This document shows, piece by piece, positions 55,590-64,000 of a DNA stretch of 64,000 nt. Made by a program: the position numbers and the translations under genes. Numbering within the stretch: the stretch's first letter is position 1; each line of letters opens with the position of its first letter. The stretch comes from a virus, in IMG/VR virus record IMGVR_UViG_3300042453_002472, positions 1 through 64,000 of that record; one strand, given 5' to 3'. Below the pieces are notes generated by a model that was not told where the DNA came from, made no database searches, and saw only the letters and a program-made list of their open reading frames with translations.

Positions 55590-58085
55590 ATGAACAAAAT
55601 AACAGTACTGTTTCCTGGCGGGTTTAAACCATTAACTGGTGCTCATCTAGATTTAGCAAATCGGTATGCACAATCTGCAGATGTAGATCGTGTTATACTT
55701 TTAATTGGTCCTAAAGAACGAGATGGAATTACCCGAGATAAAACAATTGAAATGTTTAATATCTTAAATGATAATCCTAATATTGAAATACAACCAACAG
55801 AATTTAATTCTCCTATAACGGCCGCATATGAATACTTATTTGCACTTCCAGAAGATGTGACTGGTCGGTATGCAATGGCTGCATCGGCTAAAGGTGATGA
55901 TTATGTTCGTGCAAAAGATTTTATCCCAAATGTAGATAAATACGCAACTATCGGAGACAAAAAAGGCCGTACGATTCCCTCCGGTATAGATGCAATAGAA
56001 TTAAATGTTAATGTAGATCCAATGCAATATCGTAATGGTGAACCGGTTTCAGCAACTGTTGTTCGAACGGCATTAGCTAATAATGATTATGAAACATTTC
56101 GAGCATCATATCCACAATACGATGAAGCTAAAGTAAAAAATGTTTGGCAACTATTAACTGGTATGCAAGAATCATTATTTACTAAAGATTGGTGGTTAAA
56201 CAATTTACAAGAAGATGTAGATTCTGTTGTTGAATCAATGATGTTTCCACGTGAAAAAAAACATCATGCTGATAAAATTAAAAAATTACGTGCATTTTTA
56301 GATAAACATCGAGGCAAAGATTTTGTATATGATTTTGATGATTTTCATAAAACAGTATATGGTGCTAAATTAGTAGAAAATATAATTAAAGAAAACTATA
56401 TAACACGGTCCGAATTGGCATCTATAGAATCAGCAGTTGATGGATTTTTTAGACATTATGGAATTGATGTAGATTTTCAAGGCAAGTTTACGCATTTTAT
56501 CGATCGATTAAATGACCCAAGAAACGAAGCACCTATTTATACAGATGAACTCCGAGATTTTTTCGAAGATTTAGCAAATGAATATGGAGATAAAATTGCT
56601 AGACAATTGCATTTAGATCGACCAAACGGTGTTGGTTCTGATTATCAATTTGATATTCCAATTCATATGCCATTCATGCTGCAATGGAATCCTAGTAAAA
56701 AAGTGATTGAATTAATTCCGCGGACAATTAAAAAACAAAGAAAACGATGGCAGTCAAATAATCCAGAAGATATTATATATACAATCGAATCTCGTTTAAA
56801 AACTGGAGGTATATTGTCTGAAGGTGGTGCTGCAGGACATATGGCACATCCATGGGATGATCATGGATTAACATTTAATGACGTTCGGGAAATTGTATCT
56901 AGAGCATTATCAGGTCGTTTAGATATTGAACAAGCTGTAACAGAAAAAACAGATGGGCAAAATATTCAGTTTACCTGGAAAAACGGACAGCCTGGTTTTG
57001 CTAGAAATAAAGGTACTATTATTAATCCAATGACACCTGATCAGTTGATTGCAGATTTCGAACGTAAATATCAGGAAGCAATTCAGAAAAATGGAGCTGA
57101 GGCAGCTGAAGGATATAAACTAGTAGTAGATGCATTTCGGGAAATGGCACAAGATATTACTGCTGCATTATCTTCATTACCAGCTGGAGAATTAGAACGT
57201 ATATTTAAAAACGGCCGAGTATTTGCAAACATGGAAATTATTTATCCAGCAACTAAAAATGTAATTGCATATGATAAAGCACATCTTCAGTTTCATAACT
57301 TAGTTGAATATGATGAAAAAGGCAATGTTGTTGAAACTGACTTAACCGGTGGTGCAATGATGCAAAAAATCATACAAGATGCAAATGCTCATATGCAAAA
57401 TACATTTTCATTTATTCCGCCACAACGTATTAAACTAGGGCGTGTATATGATTTTGAAGATCAACAAGCAGCATTTTATAATGAAATTGATCAACTTCGA
57501 GACAAGTATGGATTAAAAGATACGGATTTGTTAAGTGATTATCATAAAGCATGGTGGCGTGATGTAATACAAACAAAAGCAAATGAAGTAGGATACGAAA
57601 TACCGGATGATATTTTAGTAACATTAACCCAGCGCTGGGCATTTGATAATAAATCTACAAATATATCAGTACTTAAAAAACAAATTGATAATCCGGAATT
57701 TGTTGCATGGGTTGATGCATTTGATAAAAAAGATTTTAAACAATATCGTAAACAAAACTTAGAACCGTTTGAATCAATCTTTTTACGTTTAGGTGTATTA
57801 GTATTGCAAAATGCATCTAATTTCTTAGCAGCAAATCCTAGCCGAACTGTGCAAGCAATTAAATCCGAATTATCACAATTGATTAAAGATTTACAAGGAT
57901 CTCCAAATGAAGATACGTTACGTAAATTAGAGTCAGAACTTCGTAGAATTCAGAAGTTAGGAGGATTTGATTCAATTGTACCGTCTGAAGGCATAGTATT
58001 TACATATCAAGGTAACACATACAAGATGACAGGAGCATTTGCACCAGTGAATCAGATATTAGGCGTATTAAAATACGCACGGTGA
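55590..58085 (+). CDS. Nucleotidyltransferase-ligase fusion, 831 aa
   Basis: Residues 1-195 are a cytidylyltransferase-type domain: PGGFKPLTGAHLDLA (T/H-x-G-H-like, read as TGAH) and VSATVVRTAL near 153-162. Residues 220-400 are of unknown type. From about 405 a nucleotidyl-ligase domain follows: TEKTDGQNIQF with probable nucleophile Lys453, GFARNKGTI, ANMEIIYP and, at the end, EGIVF with YKMTGAF. The ligase motifs match ATP-dependent DNA/RNA ligases. Coupling the two activities suggests nucleotide or nucleic-acid repair. An L-x-E site occurs just before GGAAGHMAHPWDD (TGGILSE). Confidence 0.75.
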   Translation: MNKITVLFPGGFKPLTGAHLDLANRYAQSADVDRVILLIGPKERDGITRDKTIEMFNILNDNPNIEIQPTEFNSPITAAYEYLFALPEDVTGRYAMAASAKGDDYVRAKDFIPNVDKYATIGDKKGRTIPSGIDAIELNVNVDPMQYRNGEPVSATVVRTALANNDYETFRASYPQYDEAKVKNVWQLLTGMQESLFTKDWWLNNLQEDVDSVVESMMFPREKKHHADKIKKLRAFLDKHRGKDFVYDFDDFHKTVYGAKLVENIIKENYITRSELASIESAVDGFFRHYGIDVDFQGKFTHFIDRLNDPRNEAPIYTDELRDFFEDLANEYGDKIARQLHLDRPNGVGSDYQFDIPIHMPFMLQWNPSKKVIELIPRTIKKQRKRWQSNNPEDIIYTIESRLKTGGILSEGGAAGHMAHPWDDHGLTFNDVREIVSRALSGRLDIEQAVTEKTDGQNIQFTWKNGQPGFARNKGTIINPMTPDQLIADFERKYQEAIQKNGAEAAEGYKLVVDAFREMAQDITAALSSLPAGELERIFKNGRVFANMEIIYPATKNVIAYDKAHLQFHNLVEYDEKGNVVETDLTGGAMMQKIIQDANAHMQNTFSFIPPQRIKLGRVYDFEDQQAAFYNEIDQLRDKYGLKDTDLLSDYHKAWWRDVIQTKANEVGYEIPDDILVTLTQRWAFDNKSTNISVLKKQIDNPEFVAWVDAFDKKDFKQYRKQNLEPFESIFLRLGVLVLQNASNFLAANPSRTVQAIKSELSQLIKDLQGSPNEDTLRKLESELRRIQKLGGFDSIVPSEGIVFTYQGNTYKMTGAFAPVNQILGVLKYAR

Positions 58086-58097
58086 TATTTATATAAA
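58085..58097 (+). promoter_or_regulatory. Late-type promoter motif
   Basis: ATATTTATATAAA starts at the stop codon of the fusion gene and lies 29 bp before 58114. Confidence 0.65.
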
Positions 58098-58113
58098 AAT
58101 AGGATAATTTAAA

Positions 58114-58968
58114 ATGGCTCAAAAACATAAAAGCAAGTATAAAGCTCCAAAAGATCTAGAAAAATCACAAAAACCAAAAGCTCGTAAAGATCTTAAAGAT
58201 TATACAATGGATGATAAAGATGGAGGATTAAATCCAAAATCTACCAAAGATAAACAATTAGGTGTATTACGTAAAACGGATAAAGAAGTTGTTGATACTG
58301 GTAAATTGGATATTAAGTATGATGCTGATGATCGTCTTTATACAAAAATTGAAGATGGTGAGTATGATCCTAAAACTGCAGCAAAACGACTAAATAAACG
58401 TTCTGAAAAAGAAGAAAAAGAAACTGCGGATGTGTTAAAAGATAAAATTGAAAATTTAACTCGAGAACAAAAAGAACAAATTGTTCGTGAATATATTCGA
58501 AGAAAAATTAACAAAGTATTAGCAGAACAAGCAACACCACCAACTGACGAAGAACAGCCGACAGAAGAACCAGAAGCAACACCAACCGAACCAGAAGCAC
58601 CAGAAGCTACTGATACGACTGCAACACCTACTGCAACACCTGCTGCAGCACCAGATATGACTGCAACACCCACACCTGCTGCCGATCCAACTGCTGCAAC
58701 ACCAACTGAAGAGCCTGCTACAGCCGAAACAACACCTGAACCAGAAGTCGATCCAGAAACTAAAAAAACAATGGATACCGATCGTTTTGTTCAATCATTA
58801 AAAATGATGCCTGGTACAGTAGAAAAAATCAAAGCAATTGCTAATGTAATTAAATTAGCAACCAATGAATTAGAATATGATGATTCTAAAAACTTCTTCC
58901 AATTATTACGTACATACGCAATTAATAAATTAGAAAGATTAGGCTCAGAAAAAGAATCTAAAAAATAG
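58114..58968 (+). CDS. Head core/internal-type protein with P/T/A/E linker, 284 aa
   Basis: The N-terminal half is strongly charged (KYKAPKDLEKSQKPKARKDL). It ends in an amphipathic helix IVREYIRRKINKVLAE-QATPP, which contains an L-A-E protease-type site in the middle of the chain. A long Pro/Thr/Ala/Glu-rich linker follows (residues 141-225). The C-terminal helical domain is VEKIKAIANVIKLATNELEY. It may be a scaffold or core protein processed in the head. The antisense frames across the linker are artefacts of its composition. Confidence 0.6.
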   Translation: MAQKHKSKYKAPKDLEKSQKPKARKDLKDYTMDDKDGGLNPKSTKDKQLGVLRKTDKEVVDTGKLDIKYDADDRLYTKIEDGEYDPKTAAKRLNKRSEKEEKETADVLKDKIENLTREQKEQIVREYIRRKINKVLAEQATPPTDEEQPTEEPEATPTEPEAPEATDTTATPTATPAAAPDMTATPTPAADPTAATPTEEPATAETTPEPEVDPETKKTMDTDRFVQSLKMMPGTVEKIKAIANVIKLATNELEYDDSKNFFQLLRTYAINKLERLGSEKESKK

Positions 58969-58972
58969 TTAT

Positions 58973-59620
58973 ATGTCAAAAAAGTTACAAAACATTAAAG
59001 CCGTTCAACAAATGTTGGAAGGTAATCACAAGTTTCAAACAAAAAAGACCATTGGATTTTCTGATGCAAATGAAACTGCTGAAAAAAATCGAAAACGTTT
59101 AATAGGAGACGTTTGGGAAGAAACTGATTCTGCAACCGGAATTACCCATGTAATCGAACAACGAGATGGGTTTCGAATTAAAAAAACAAAAAGCAGTGAT
59201 GTATTGCAAGAAGTTCGAGACGAAGTTCGTTCATTTCCTAATTGCCGTAAAGAAACATGTACATGTTTAGGTAAACATCCCATAGATCAAAAAATGCAAA
59301 AAATACATGGAATGTGTTTTGATTGTGTGGTTGAAATGGAACATGAATTAAAAAAATCTGGCAAATATACAGAATATGAACAGACAAAAATTCGTGAAAA
59401 TGCCTTAGCTTGGTTAGCTTCTGCAGAACGAGATGTTGCTATGTTAAAACAAGCATATACTCAAGCATCTGAATTCGTAACAAATTCGGCCGGCGAAAAA
59501 GAATCATGGTCAGCTCGTATGACTTCTGAGGAATTTGAAGAAACAATACAAAAACAATTTGATAAATTTAAAGAAAACTTTTTAACAAAATTAAATGGAG
59601 AAACAAATGAAAATGATTAA
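58973..59620 (+). CDS. Cys-containing phage protein, 215 aa
   Basis: The N-terminus (LQNIKAVQQMLEGNHKFQTK) recurs in related phages, as far as I recall. A Cys-rich centre (NCRKETCTCLG, then GMCFDCVVEME) could bind zinc. The rest is helical and charged, including KESWSARMTSEEFEETIQKQ. It lies just before membrane and packaging genes. The function is unknown. Confidence 0.65.
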   Translation: MSKKLQNIKAVQQMLEGNHKFQTKKTIGFSDANETAEKNRKRLIGDVWEETDSATGITHVIEQRDGFRIKKTKSSDVLQEVRDEVRSFPNCRKETCTCLGKHPIDQKMQKIHGMCFDCVVEMEHELKKSGKYTEYEQTKIRENALAWLASAERDVAMLKQAYTQASEFVTNSAGEKESWSARMTSEEFEETIQKQFDKFKENFLTKLNGETNEND

Positions 59621-59951
59621 AAAATATTGGGCAATACTAGTAGGAGCAATTATTGCAATTATCGGAATATTTGCAGTAACATCGCGTCGAAATTCTGATA
59701 AAAAATCGGATAAACTAAAAAAACAAATTGATGACAACACGCAACAAGTTAATCAATTGCAAGGTAAAGTTGATGTTATAGAAGAACAACGAGAATCTGT
59801 TAAAACAGAAATTGAACAACATGAACAGACAATTGAAGAGTTAAAACATGAAAAAGAAAATATTGTTGTAGAAGAAGCTAAAACGGTACAAGCTGCAAAA
59901 GAAAATATTTTAAATAAAACACGCAGAGGTCGTAAACCTAAAAAGAAATAG
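59607..59951 (+). CDS. Membrane-anchored coiled-coil protein (i-spanin-like), 114 aa
   Basis: There is one membrane helix near the N-terminus (residues 6-24, YWAILVGAIIAIIGIFAVT). A long charged coiled coil follows (QIDDNTQQVNQLQGKVDVIE and on) and a basic KKK tail. That is the layout of an inner-membrane spanin. The ATG at 59607 is chosen among several in-frame starts because it leaves the shortest overlap (14 nt). The next gene could be its outer partner. Confidence 0.6.
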   Translation: MKMIKKYWAILVGAIIAIIGIFAVTSRRNSDKKSDKLKKQIDDNTQQVNQLQGKVDVIEEQRESVKTEIEQHEQTIEELKHEKENIVVEEAKTVQAAKENILNKTRRGRKPKKK

Positions 59952-59953
59952 TT

Positions 59954-60334
59954 ATGAAACGTTTATTATTATTATTAATATTTCCCATTTCTTGCTTTGC
60001 ACAAGAAGTTGATGATACTTGTTTTACGGAACAAGAAATATTAGATATTTCATTTACACTCGATTCACTTTACAAAGTTATTGATATAAATGATAATATC
60101 ATAATAGAACAAGAATTTTTAATTGATAAACAAAGTAAATTAATTGAATTAGATTCAATACAATTATCATATAAAACACAACAAATAGATTTATTACAGA
60201 AAAATATAAATTTATATGTTGAACGAGAAAAGCGTTTACAGCCAAAATGGTTTGATAATAAAGCAATTTGGTTTGGTAGTGGTATTTTAACTACGTTATT
60301 TACTGGCGTAATTATCAATCAATATTTAAAATAA
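59954..60334 (+). CDS. Exported coiled-coil protein with C-terminal membrane helix, 126 aa
   Basis: A signal peptide (MKRLLLLLIFPISCFA-Q) is followed by a helical coiled coil (IIEQEFLIDKQSKLIELDSI). A C-terminal transmembrane helix follows (residues 105-124, IWFGSGILTTLFTGVIINQY). The IS-C could be a poor lipobox. The architecture resembles a unimolecular spanin. It lies between the i-spanin-like gene and the terminase gene, 2 nt after the former. Confidence 0.6.
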   Translation: MKRLLLLLIFPISCFAQEVDDTCFTEQEILDISFTLDSLYKVIDINDNIIIEQEFLIDKQSKLIELDSIQLSYKTQQIDLLQKNINLYVEREKRLQPKWFDNKAIWFGSGILTTLFTGVIINQYLK

Positions 60335-61915
60335 ATGTCGCAACCTAACATAAAGCAAATAATACAGCAACAGTACATGATGTGTGCTAAAGATCCTGTA
60401 TTCTTTATGCGTAATTATTGTTATATCCAACATCCAAAACGGGGTAAGATTAAATTTAATCTGTTTCCATTTCAGGAAGATTCATTAACTGAATTGCGAG
60501 ATAATCGATACAATGTTATTTTAAAATCTCGGCAGTTAGGTATATCAACATTATCAGCTGGCTTTGCTTTATGGAGCATGTTATTTGCAGAAGATTTCAA
60601 TGTGCTTGTTATTGCCACTACGCAAGAAGTAGCAAAAAACTTAGTAACTAAAGTGCGAGTGATGCATGACAATTTACCAAGTTGGCTTAAAGGTACAGTT
60701 GAAGCAGACAATAAATTGTCTTTAAAATTTAAAAATGGTTCGCAGATTAAAGCAGTATCATCAGCAACCACCGGAGCTCGATCAGAAGCATTATCATTAT
60801 TAATTGTGGATGAGGCTGCTTTTATTAGAAACATTGAAGAAATATGGATAGCATCACAAGCAACTCTATCAACGGGTGGTGGTGCTATTGTATTATCTAC
60901 ACCCAATGGCGTTGGTAACTGGTTTCATCAAACATGGGCAGATGCTGAAGCTGATATTAATGGCTTTCACACAATTAAACTGCATTGGACAGTGCATCCA
61001 GAACGAGATCAGCAATGGCGTAATGAACAAACACAGCTTTTAGGTGAACGGGGAGCTGCACAAGAATGTGATTGTGACTTTGTAAGTTCGGGACATACTG
61101 TTGTTGATGGTCCATTATTATTAGAATATGATGCAAATTGTTCAGATCCAATAGAAAAACGTGGGTTTGATGGCAATTATTGGGTTTGGGAATATCCAGA
61201 CTACGCACGTGATTATATAGTAGTAGCTGACGTCGCGCGAGGCGATGGAGCTGACTTTTCTACTTTTCAAATATTTGATGTAGAATCAGTACGTCAAGTT
61301 GCCGAATATAAAGGTAAAATTCCACCGAATGAATTTGGTAATATGCTTGTAACTGTAGCTACGGAATGGAATAATGCATTGCTAGCAATAGAAAATGCAA
61401 ATATTGGTTGGGCAGCAATACAGCCAGCATTAGATCGAGGATATCAAAATTTACATTATACATACAAAGACGATGGATATACTGATGCTGATGTACAACT
61501 TCGTAAAGGTTATGATATGAAAGATAAAACACAAATGGTACCAGGTGTGTCTACAACATCCAGAACACGACCATTAATGATATCTGCCTTAGAAATGTAT
61601 ATGCGTCAAAAAACCCCTATTATTCGTAGTAAAAGGCTTATACAAGAACTATTAGTGTTTATTTGGTTAAATGGTAAAGCACAATCACAACAAGGATATA
61701 ATGACGATTTAGTTATGGCATTTGCTATCACACTTTGGTTACGAGACACCGCGCTAAAACTACGTCAACAAGGAATTGATTTAAATAAACGAGCTTTATC
61801 ATCATTTCAAAAAACTGATACAGTTATTTATACCGGTAAAACATCTCAAAAAGATAGTGGATGGAATTGGAATCCAGGCGATGGCGATCAAGATTTAACT
61901 TGGCTTATTCGATAA
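60335..61915 (+). CDS. terL: Terminase large subunit (T4 gp17-like), 526 aa
   Basis: The ATPase has Walker A KSRQLGIST (residues 64-72) and Walker B LLIVDEAAF (155-163), with a motif VLSTPNGVGNWF. The nuclease has VVADVARGDGADFS, LAIENANIGW and a final GYNDDLVMAFA, which supply acidic metal ligands. It packages DNA into the prohead by headful-type action. It starts at the base after the previous stop. No small terminase subunit is obvious here. Confidence 0.95.
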   Translation: MSQPNIKQIIQQQYMMCAKDPVFFMRNYCYIQHPKRGKIKFNLFPFQEDSLTELRDNRYNVILKSRQLGISTLSAGFALWSMLFAEDFNVLVIATTQEVAKNLVTKVRVMHDNLPSWLKGTVEADNKLSLKFKNGSQIKAVSSATTGARSEALSLLIVDEAAFIRNIEEIWIASQATLSTGGGAIVLSTPNGVGNWFHQTWADAEADINGFHTIKLHWTVHPERDQQWRNEQTQLLGERGAAQECDCDFVSSGHTVVDGPLLLEYDANCSDPIEKRGFDGNYWVWEYPDYARDYIVVADVARGDGADFSTFQIFDVESVRQVAEYKGKIPPNEFGNMLVTVATEWNNALLAIENANIGWAAIQPALDRGYQNLHYTYKDDGYTDADVQLRKGYDMKDKTQMVPGVSTTSRTRPLMISALEMYMRQKTPIIRSKRLIQELLVFIWLNGKAQSQQGYNDDLVMAFAITLWLRDTALKLRQQGIDLNKRALSSFQKTDTVIYTGKTSQKDSGWNWNPGDGDQDLTWLIR

Positions 61916-61940
61916 AAAACAAGTAGATCTAAAACTAGTT

Positions 61941-61954
61941 ATATTTATATTAAA
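61941..61954 (+). promoter_or_regulatory. Late-type promoter motif
   Basis: ATATTTATATTAAA lies 22 bp before the portal start at 61963. Confidence 0.65.
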
Positions 61955-61962
61955 AAGAAAAT

Positions 61963-63795
61963 ATGGCGTCATTAAGAAAACGTTTACAAAATCTATTTAC
62001 TACTAATGTAATTGTCCGTGCATATGGTAAAGACCAATTACGAATTGTAGATACCAATAGATTACAGAGCTCTGGTAATTTAGGTCAAAGTAAAATAGCC
62101 GACAGATATACTAGACTGCATGGTGCTAATAAACATCGTGTAGGTGGAATGGGTGGATATGATTCTAACTATTATATGCATCAGAATCGTATGCAACTTT
62201 ATGCTGATTATGAAATGATGGATAAAGATCCAATTATACATTCAGCATTAGATATTTATTCTGACGAATCTACATTAGCCGATCAGTTTGGTGAAATTTT
62301 AACAATTAAATCTAATAAATCGAACATTCAAAAAATATTATATAATTTATTTTATGATGTATTGAACATTGAATTTAATTTATGGGCATGGATACGTAAT
62401 TTAACTAAATATGGTGATTTCTTTTTAAAATTAGATATTGCTGAAGAGTATGGAATTATCAATGCTCGTCCATTTTCTAGTTATGAAATGGAACGTTGGG
62501 AAGAATATAATGAAGCTACTGGTGAGTATGAAATTAAATTTAAAAATATTGCATCGGAACAAATGAAATATGATGTGTTTGAAATTGCACATTTTCGTAT
62601 GTTATCCGATTCAAATTTTTTACCATATGGTAGATCTATGCTCGAAGGAGCTCGTAAAGAGTTTCAGAAATTAATGATGATGGAAGATGCTATGCTAATA
62701 CATCGTATTATGCGAGCACCTGAAAAACGTATTTTCAAAATAGATATTGGTAATATTCCACCAAATGAAGTTGATTCTTTCATGGAACAAATTATCAATA
62801 AAATGAAAAAAATTCCACATATCGATCCACAAACAGGTAATTACAATTTACGTTTTAATCTTAATAACATGTTGGAAGATTATTACTTACCAGTTCGAGG
62901 AGGACAGTCATCTACGCAAATAGATACATTACCAGGTATGACATTTACTGGAATGGATGATATTGAATACATCAAAGACAAAATGATGGCTGCTTTAAAA
63001 ATACCTAAACCATTCTTAGGATATGCAGAAGCAGTTGAAGGAAAATCTACATTAGCATCAATGGATATTCGTTTTGCTAGAACTATTGAACGAATACAAA
63101 AAATTGTAATTTCTGAATTAACTAAAATTGCAATTGTGCATTTGTACGCTCAAGGATTTGAAGGAGAGGATTTAGTCGGTTTTGAATTACAATTAACAGC
63201 TCCATCTATTATTTATGATCAACAAAAAGTTGCGTTAATGAATGAAAAGATAACATTAGCAAACGCAATGAAAGATTCAAAATTAGTATCAGATCAATAC
63301 ATTTACGAATTTATATTTAATATGTCCGAAGAACAATGGTTACAAGAAAGAACCAATGTTATTGAAGATCTTAAATTAAGATTCCGACAAAATCAGATTG
63401 AACAAGAAGGTAATGATCCGGCAATAACAGGTGTATCATTTGGAACTCCACACGATCTAGCAACGGTTCATATGTCATCTAATGAAGTTGAAGAAAAAGA
63501 CAAAGGCGGTCGTCCAAAAGAAGGAATTAAATCAGGTCAGCATAAAAACGCGTTTGGTTGGGATGTTACTGGTAAAAAAGAAATCGATCAAGCGTTTGAT
63601 CCTGAAAATCAAAAAACAGCATTTCAGCCAGATCCAAATTTCCGGAATAGTTCTACAATTGCCGTTGAAAGTTTTGTAAAAAAATTACAGTCTGTAAAAG
63701 GAAATAGTGTATCTATTATAACTGAGACATTAAATTCTAATAATAAACAAGATGAAGATTCTGGAACTATACTAGATGAAAATAACATTTTATAA
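61963..63795 (+). CDS. gp20: Portal vertex protein (T4 gp20-like), 610 aa
   Basis: The sequence fits a T4-type portal: YADYEMMDKDPIIHSALDIY, then ARPFSSYEMERWEEY, VFEIAHFRMLSDSNFLPYGR and a helical crown region. YIKDKMMAALKIPKPFLGYA matches the wing/stem area. It forms the 12-mer ring at the head vertex through which DNA enters and to which the tail attaches. Its position after terL is typical. Length is slightly above T4 gp20. Confidence 0.92.
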   Translation: MASLRKRLQNLFTTNVIVRAYGKDQLRIVDTNRLQSSGNLGQSKIADRYTRLHGANKHRVGGMGGYDSNYYMHQNRMQLYADYEMMDKDPIIHSALDIYSDESTLADQFGEILTIKSNKSNIQKILYNLFYDVLNIEFNLWAWIRNLTKYGDFFLKLDIAEEYGIINARPFSSYEMERWEEYNEATGEYEIKFKNIASEQMKYDVFEIAHFRMLSDSNFLPYGRSMLEGARKEFQKLMMMEDAMLIHRIMRAPEKRIFKIDIGNIPPNEVDSFMEQIINKMKKIPHIDPQTGNYNLRFNLNNMLEDYYLPVRGGQSSTQIDTLPGMTFTGMDDIEYIKDKMMAALKIPKPFLGYAEAVEGKSTLASMDIRFARTIERIQKIVISELTKIAIVHLYAQGFEGEDLVGFELQLTAPSIIYDQQKVALMNEKITLANAMKDSKLVSDQYIYEFIFNMSEEQWLQERTNVIEDLKLRFRQNQIEQEGNDPAITGVSFGTPHDLATVHMSSNEVEEKDKGGRPKEGIKSGQHKNAFGWDVTGKKEIDQAFDPENQKTAFQPDPNFRNSSTIAVESFVKKLQSVKGNSVSIITETLNSNNKQDEDSGTILDENNIL

Positions 63796-63803
63796 TTATA
63801 AAC

Positions 63804-63816
63804 ATATTTATTTAAA
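63804..63816 (+). promoter_or_regulatory. Late-type promoter motif
   Basis: ATATTTATTTAAA lies 36 bp before 63840, opening the next head gene. Confidence 0.6.
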
Positions 63817-63839
63817 AGATTCGGGGCAACGTATAAAAC

Positions 63840-64000
63840 ATGAAAAAATTAAAACATTCGAAATATAAAAATACGGGTATTTTATTTGAAATGTTAGTAA
63901 GAAAATTAACATCTGAAACATTATCTTCTGATAAATCGGTTACAATTGATATAATTAAAAAATACTTTGGACGTAATACTGAATTAGCAAAAGAATTGCA
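63840..64000 (+). CDS. N-terminal part of conserved head-region protein
   Basis: The frame MKKLKHSKYKNTGILFEMLV, then RKLTSETLSSDKS, continues past the window end. This start (K-Y-K-N-T-G-I-L-F-E) recurs in related large phages directly after the portal gene, as far as I recall. A prohead core role is possible by position. No function can be named from the fragment. Confidence 0.65.
   Translation, partial: MKKLKHSKYKNTGILFEMLVRKLTSETLSSDKSVTIDIIKKYFGRNTELAKEL

Noticed and set aside
58338-58794. Antisense frames opposite the P/T/A/E linker (Cys/Ser/Trp or Val/Ala/Gly-rich)
   Set aside because: They are low-complexity mirrors of the GCA/ACA/CCA codons of the real gene and have no promoter or leader.
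1-64000. CRISPR array
   Set aside because: No set of regularly spaced direct repeats with unique spacers is visible. The ATTTTTAGA copies are too short and irregular.

Overview
The window is a piece of a large tailed-phage genome of the T4-like myovirus kind. It is AT-rich and almost every gene lies on the + strand. T4-type parts are recognisable from their motifs: terminase large subunit (60335-61915), portal (61963-63795), baseplate gp25 and gp6 relatives (33753-36087), a gp5-like spike candidate (31359-32366), a gp55-type late sigma factor (30206-30904), and a gp47/gp46-type nuclease-ATPase fused into one chain (49682-52822). The host is probably a member of the Bacteroidota. Early genes carry promoters built as TTG(A/G)C, then exactly 23 bp from the first T to the first T of TAnnTTTA, close to the known Bacteroidota sigma consensus. 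Leaders are A-rich and few have a strong Shine-Dalgarno sequence.

Layout. 1-6012: short co-directional genes, mostly unknown, with a metallophosphoesterase and exported proteins including an RlpA-like one. 6013-7130: an almost gene-free segment holding a 14-copy TATTTTTAGA repeat array, a 21-residue membrane micropeptide with its own promoter, and a probable structured RNA that ends in a strong intrinsic terminator. 7161-14144: an early or accessory block of very small genes, most behind their own copy of the early promoter, including a sigma-70 family factor and an AAA+ ATPase. 14173-14287: a run of G and C homopolymer tracts. 14408-25425: mixed late and accessory genes, including many proteins with a shared N-terminal tag, a three-domain SGNH-lysozyme enzyme and a small histone-like protein. 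25484-30231: CAP-domain secreted protein, the only minus-strand gene, UvsE, HD hydrolase. 30206-45630: late sigma factor followed by baseplate and tail genes. 45633-52822: tagged internal proteins, a kinase-like protein, a T7-type endonuclease, primase and recombination nuclease. 52849-64000: a large fibre or baseplate protein, a nucleotidyltransferase-ligase fusion, spanin-like membrane proteins, terminase, portal and the start of the next head gene.

Two transcription programmes can be read from the DNA. The early promoter described above occurs about twenty times, mainly at 2.8-16.2 kb. A second motif, ATATTTATnTAAA, lies 17-38 bp before about seventeen late or virion-type genes, including the only minus-strand gene. 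A sigma-70 factor and a gp55-type factor are both encoded here, so dedicated control of each class is plausible.

The most interesting signal is a set of about eleven otherwise unrelated proteins starting with a short amphipathic peptide that ends in (L/I)-x-E, such as MIRLKQLLAE or MNLQKLLAE. This resembles the T4 capsid-targeting sequence cut by the gp21 prohead protease. I infer that these are internal head proteins, some of them probably enzymes (a kinase-like protein, an SGNH/lysozyme protein), that may be delivered with the DNA. The second is the structured RNA at about 6815-7126. Its two hairpin loops are complementary over 10 nt, and a linker between them is complementary to the GAGAGATATG start region of early mRNAs.
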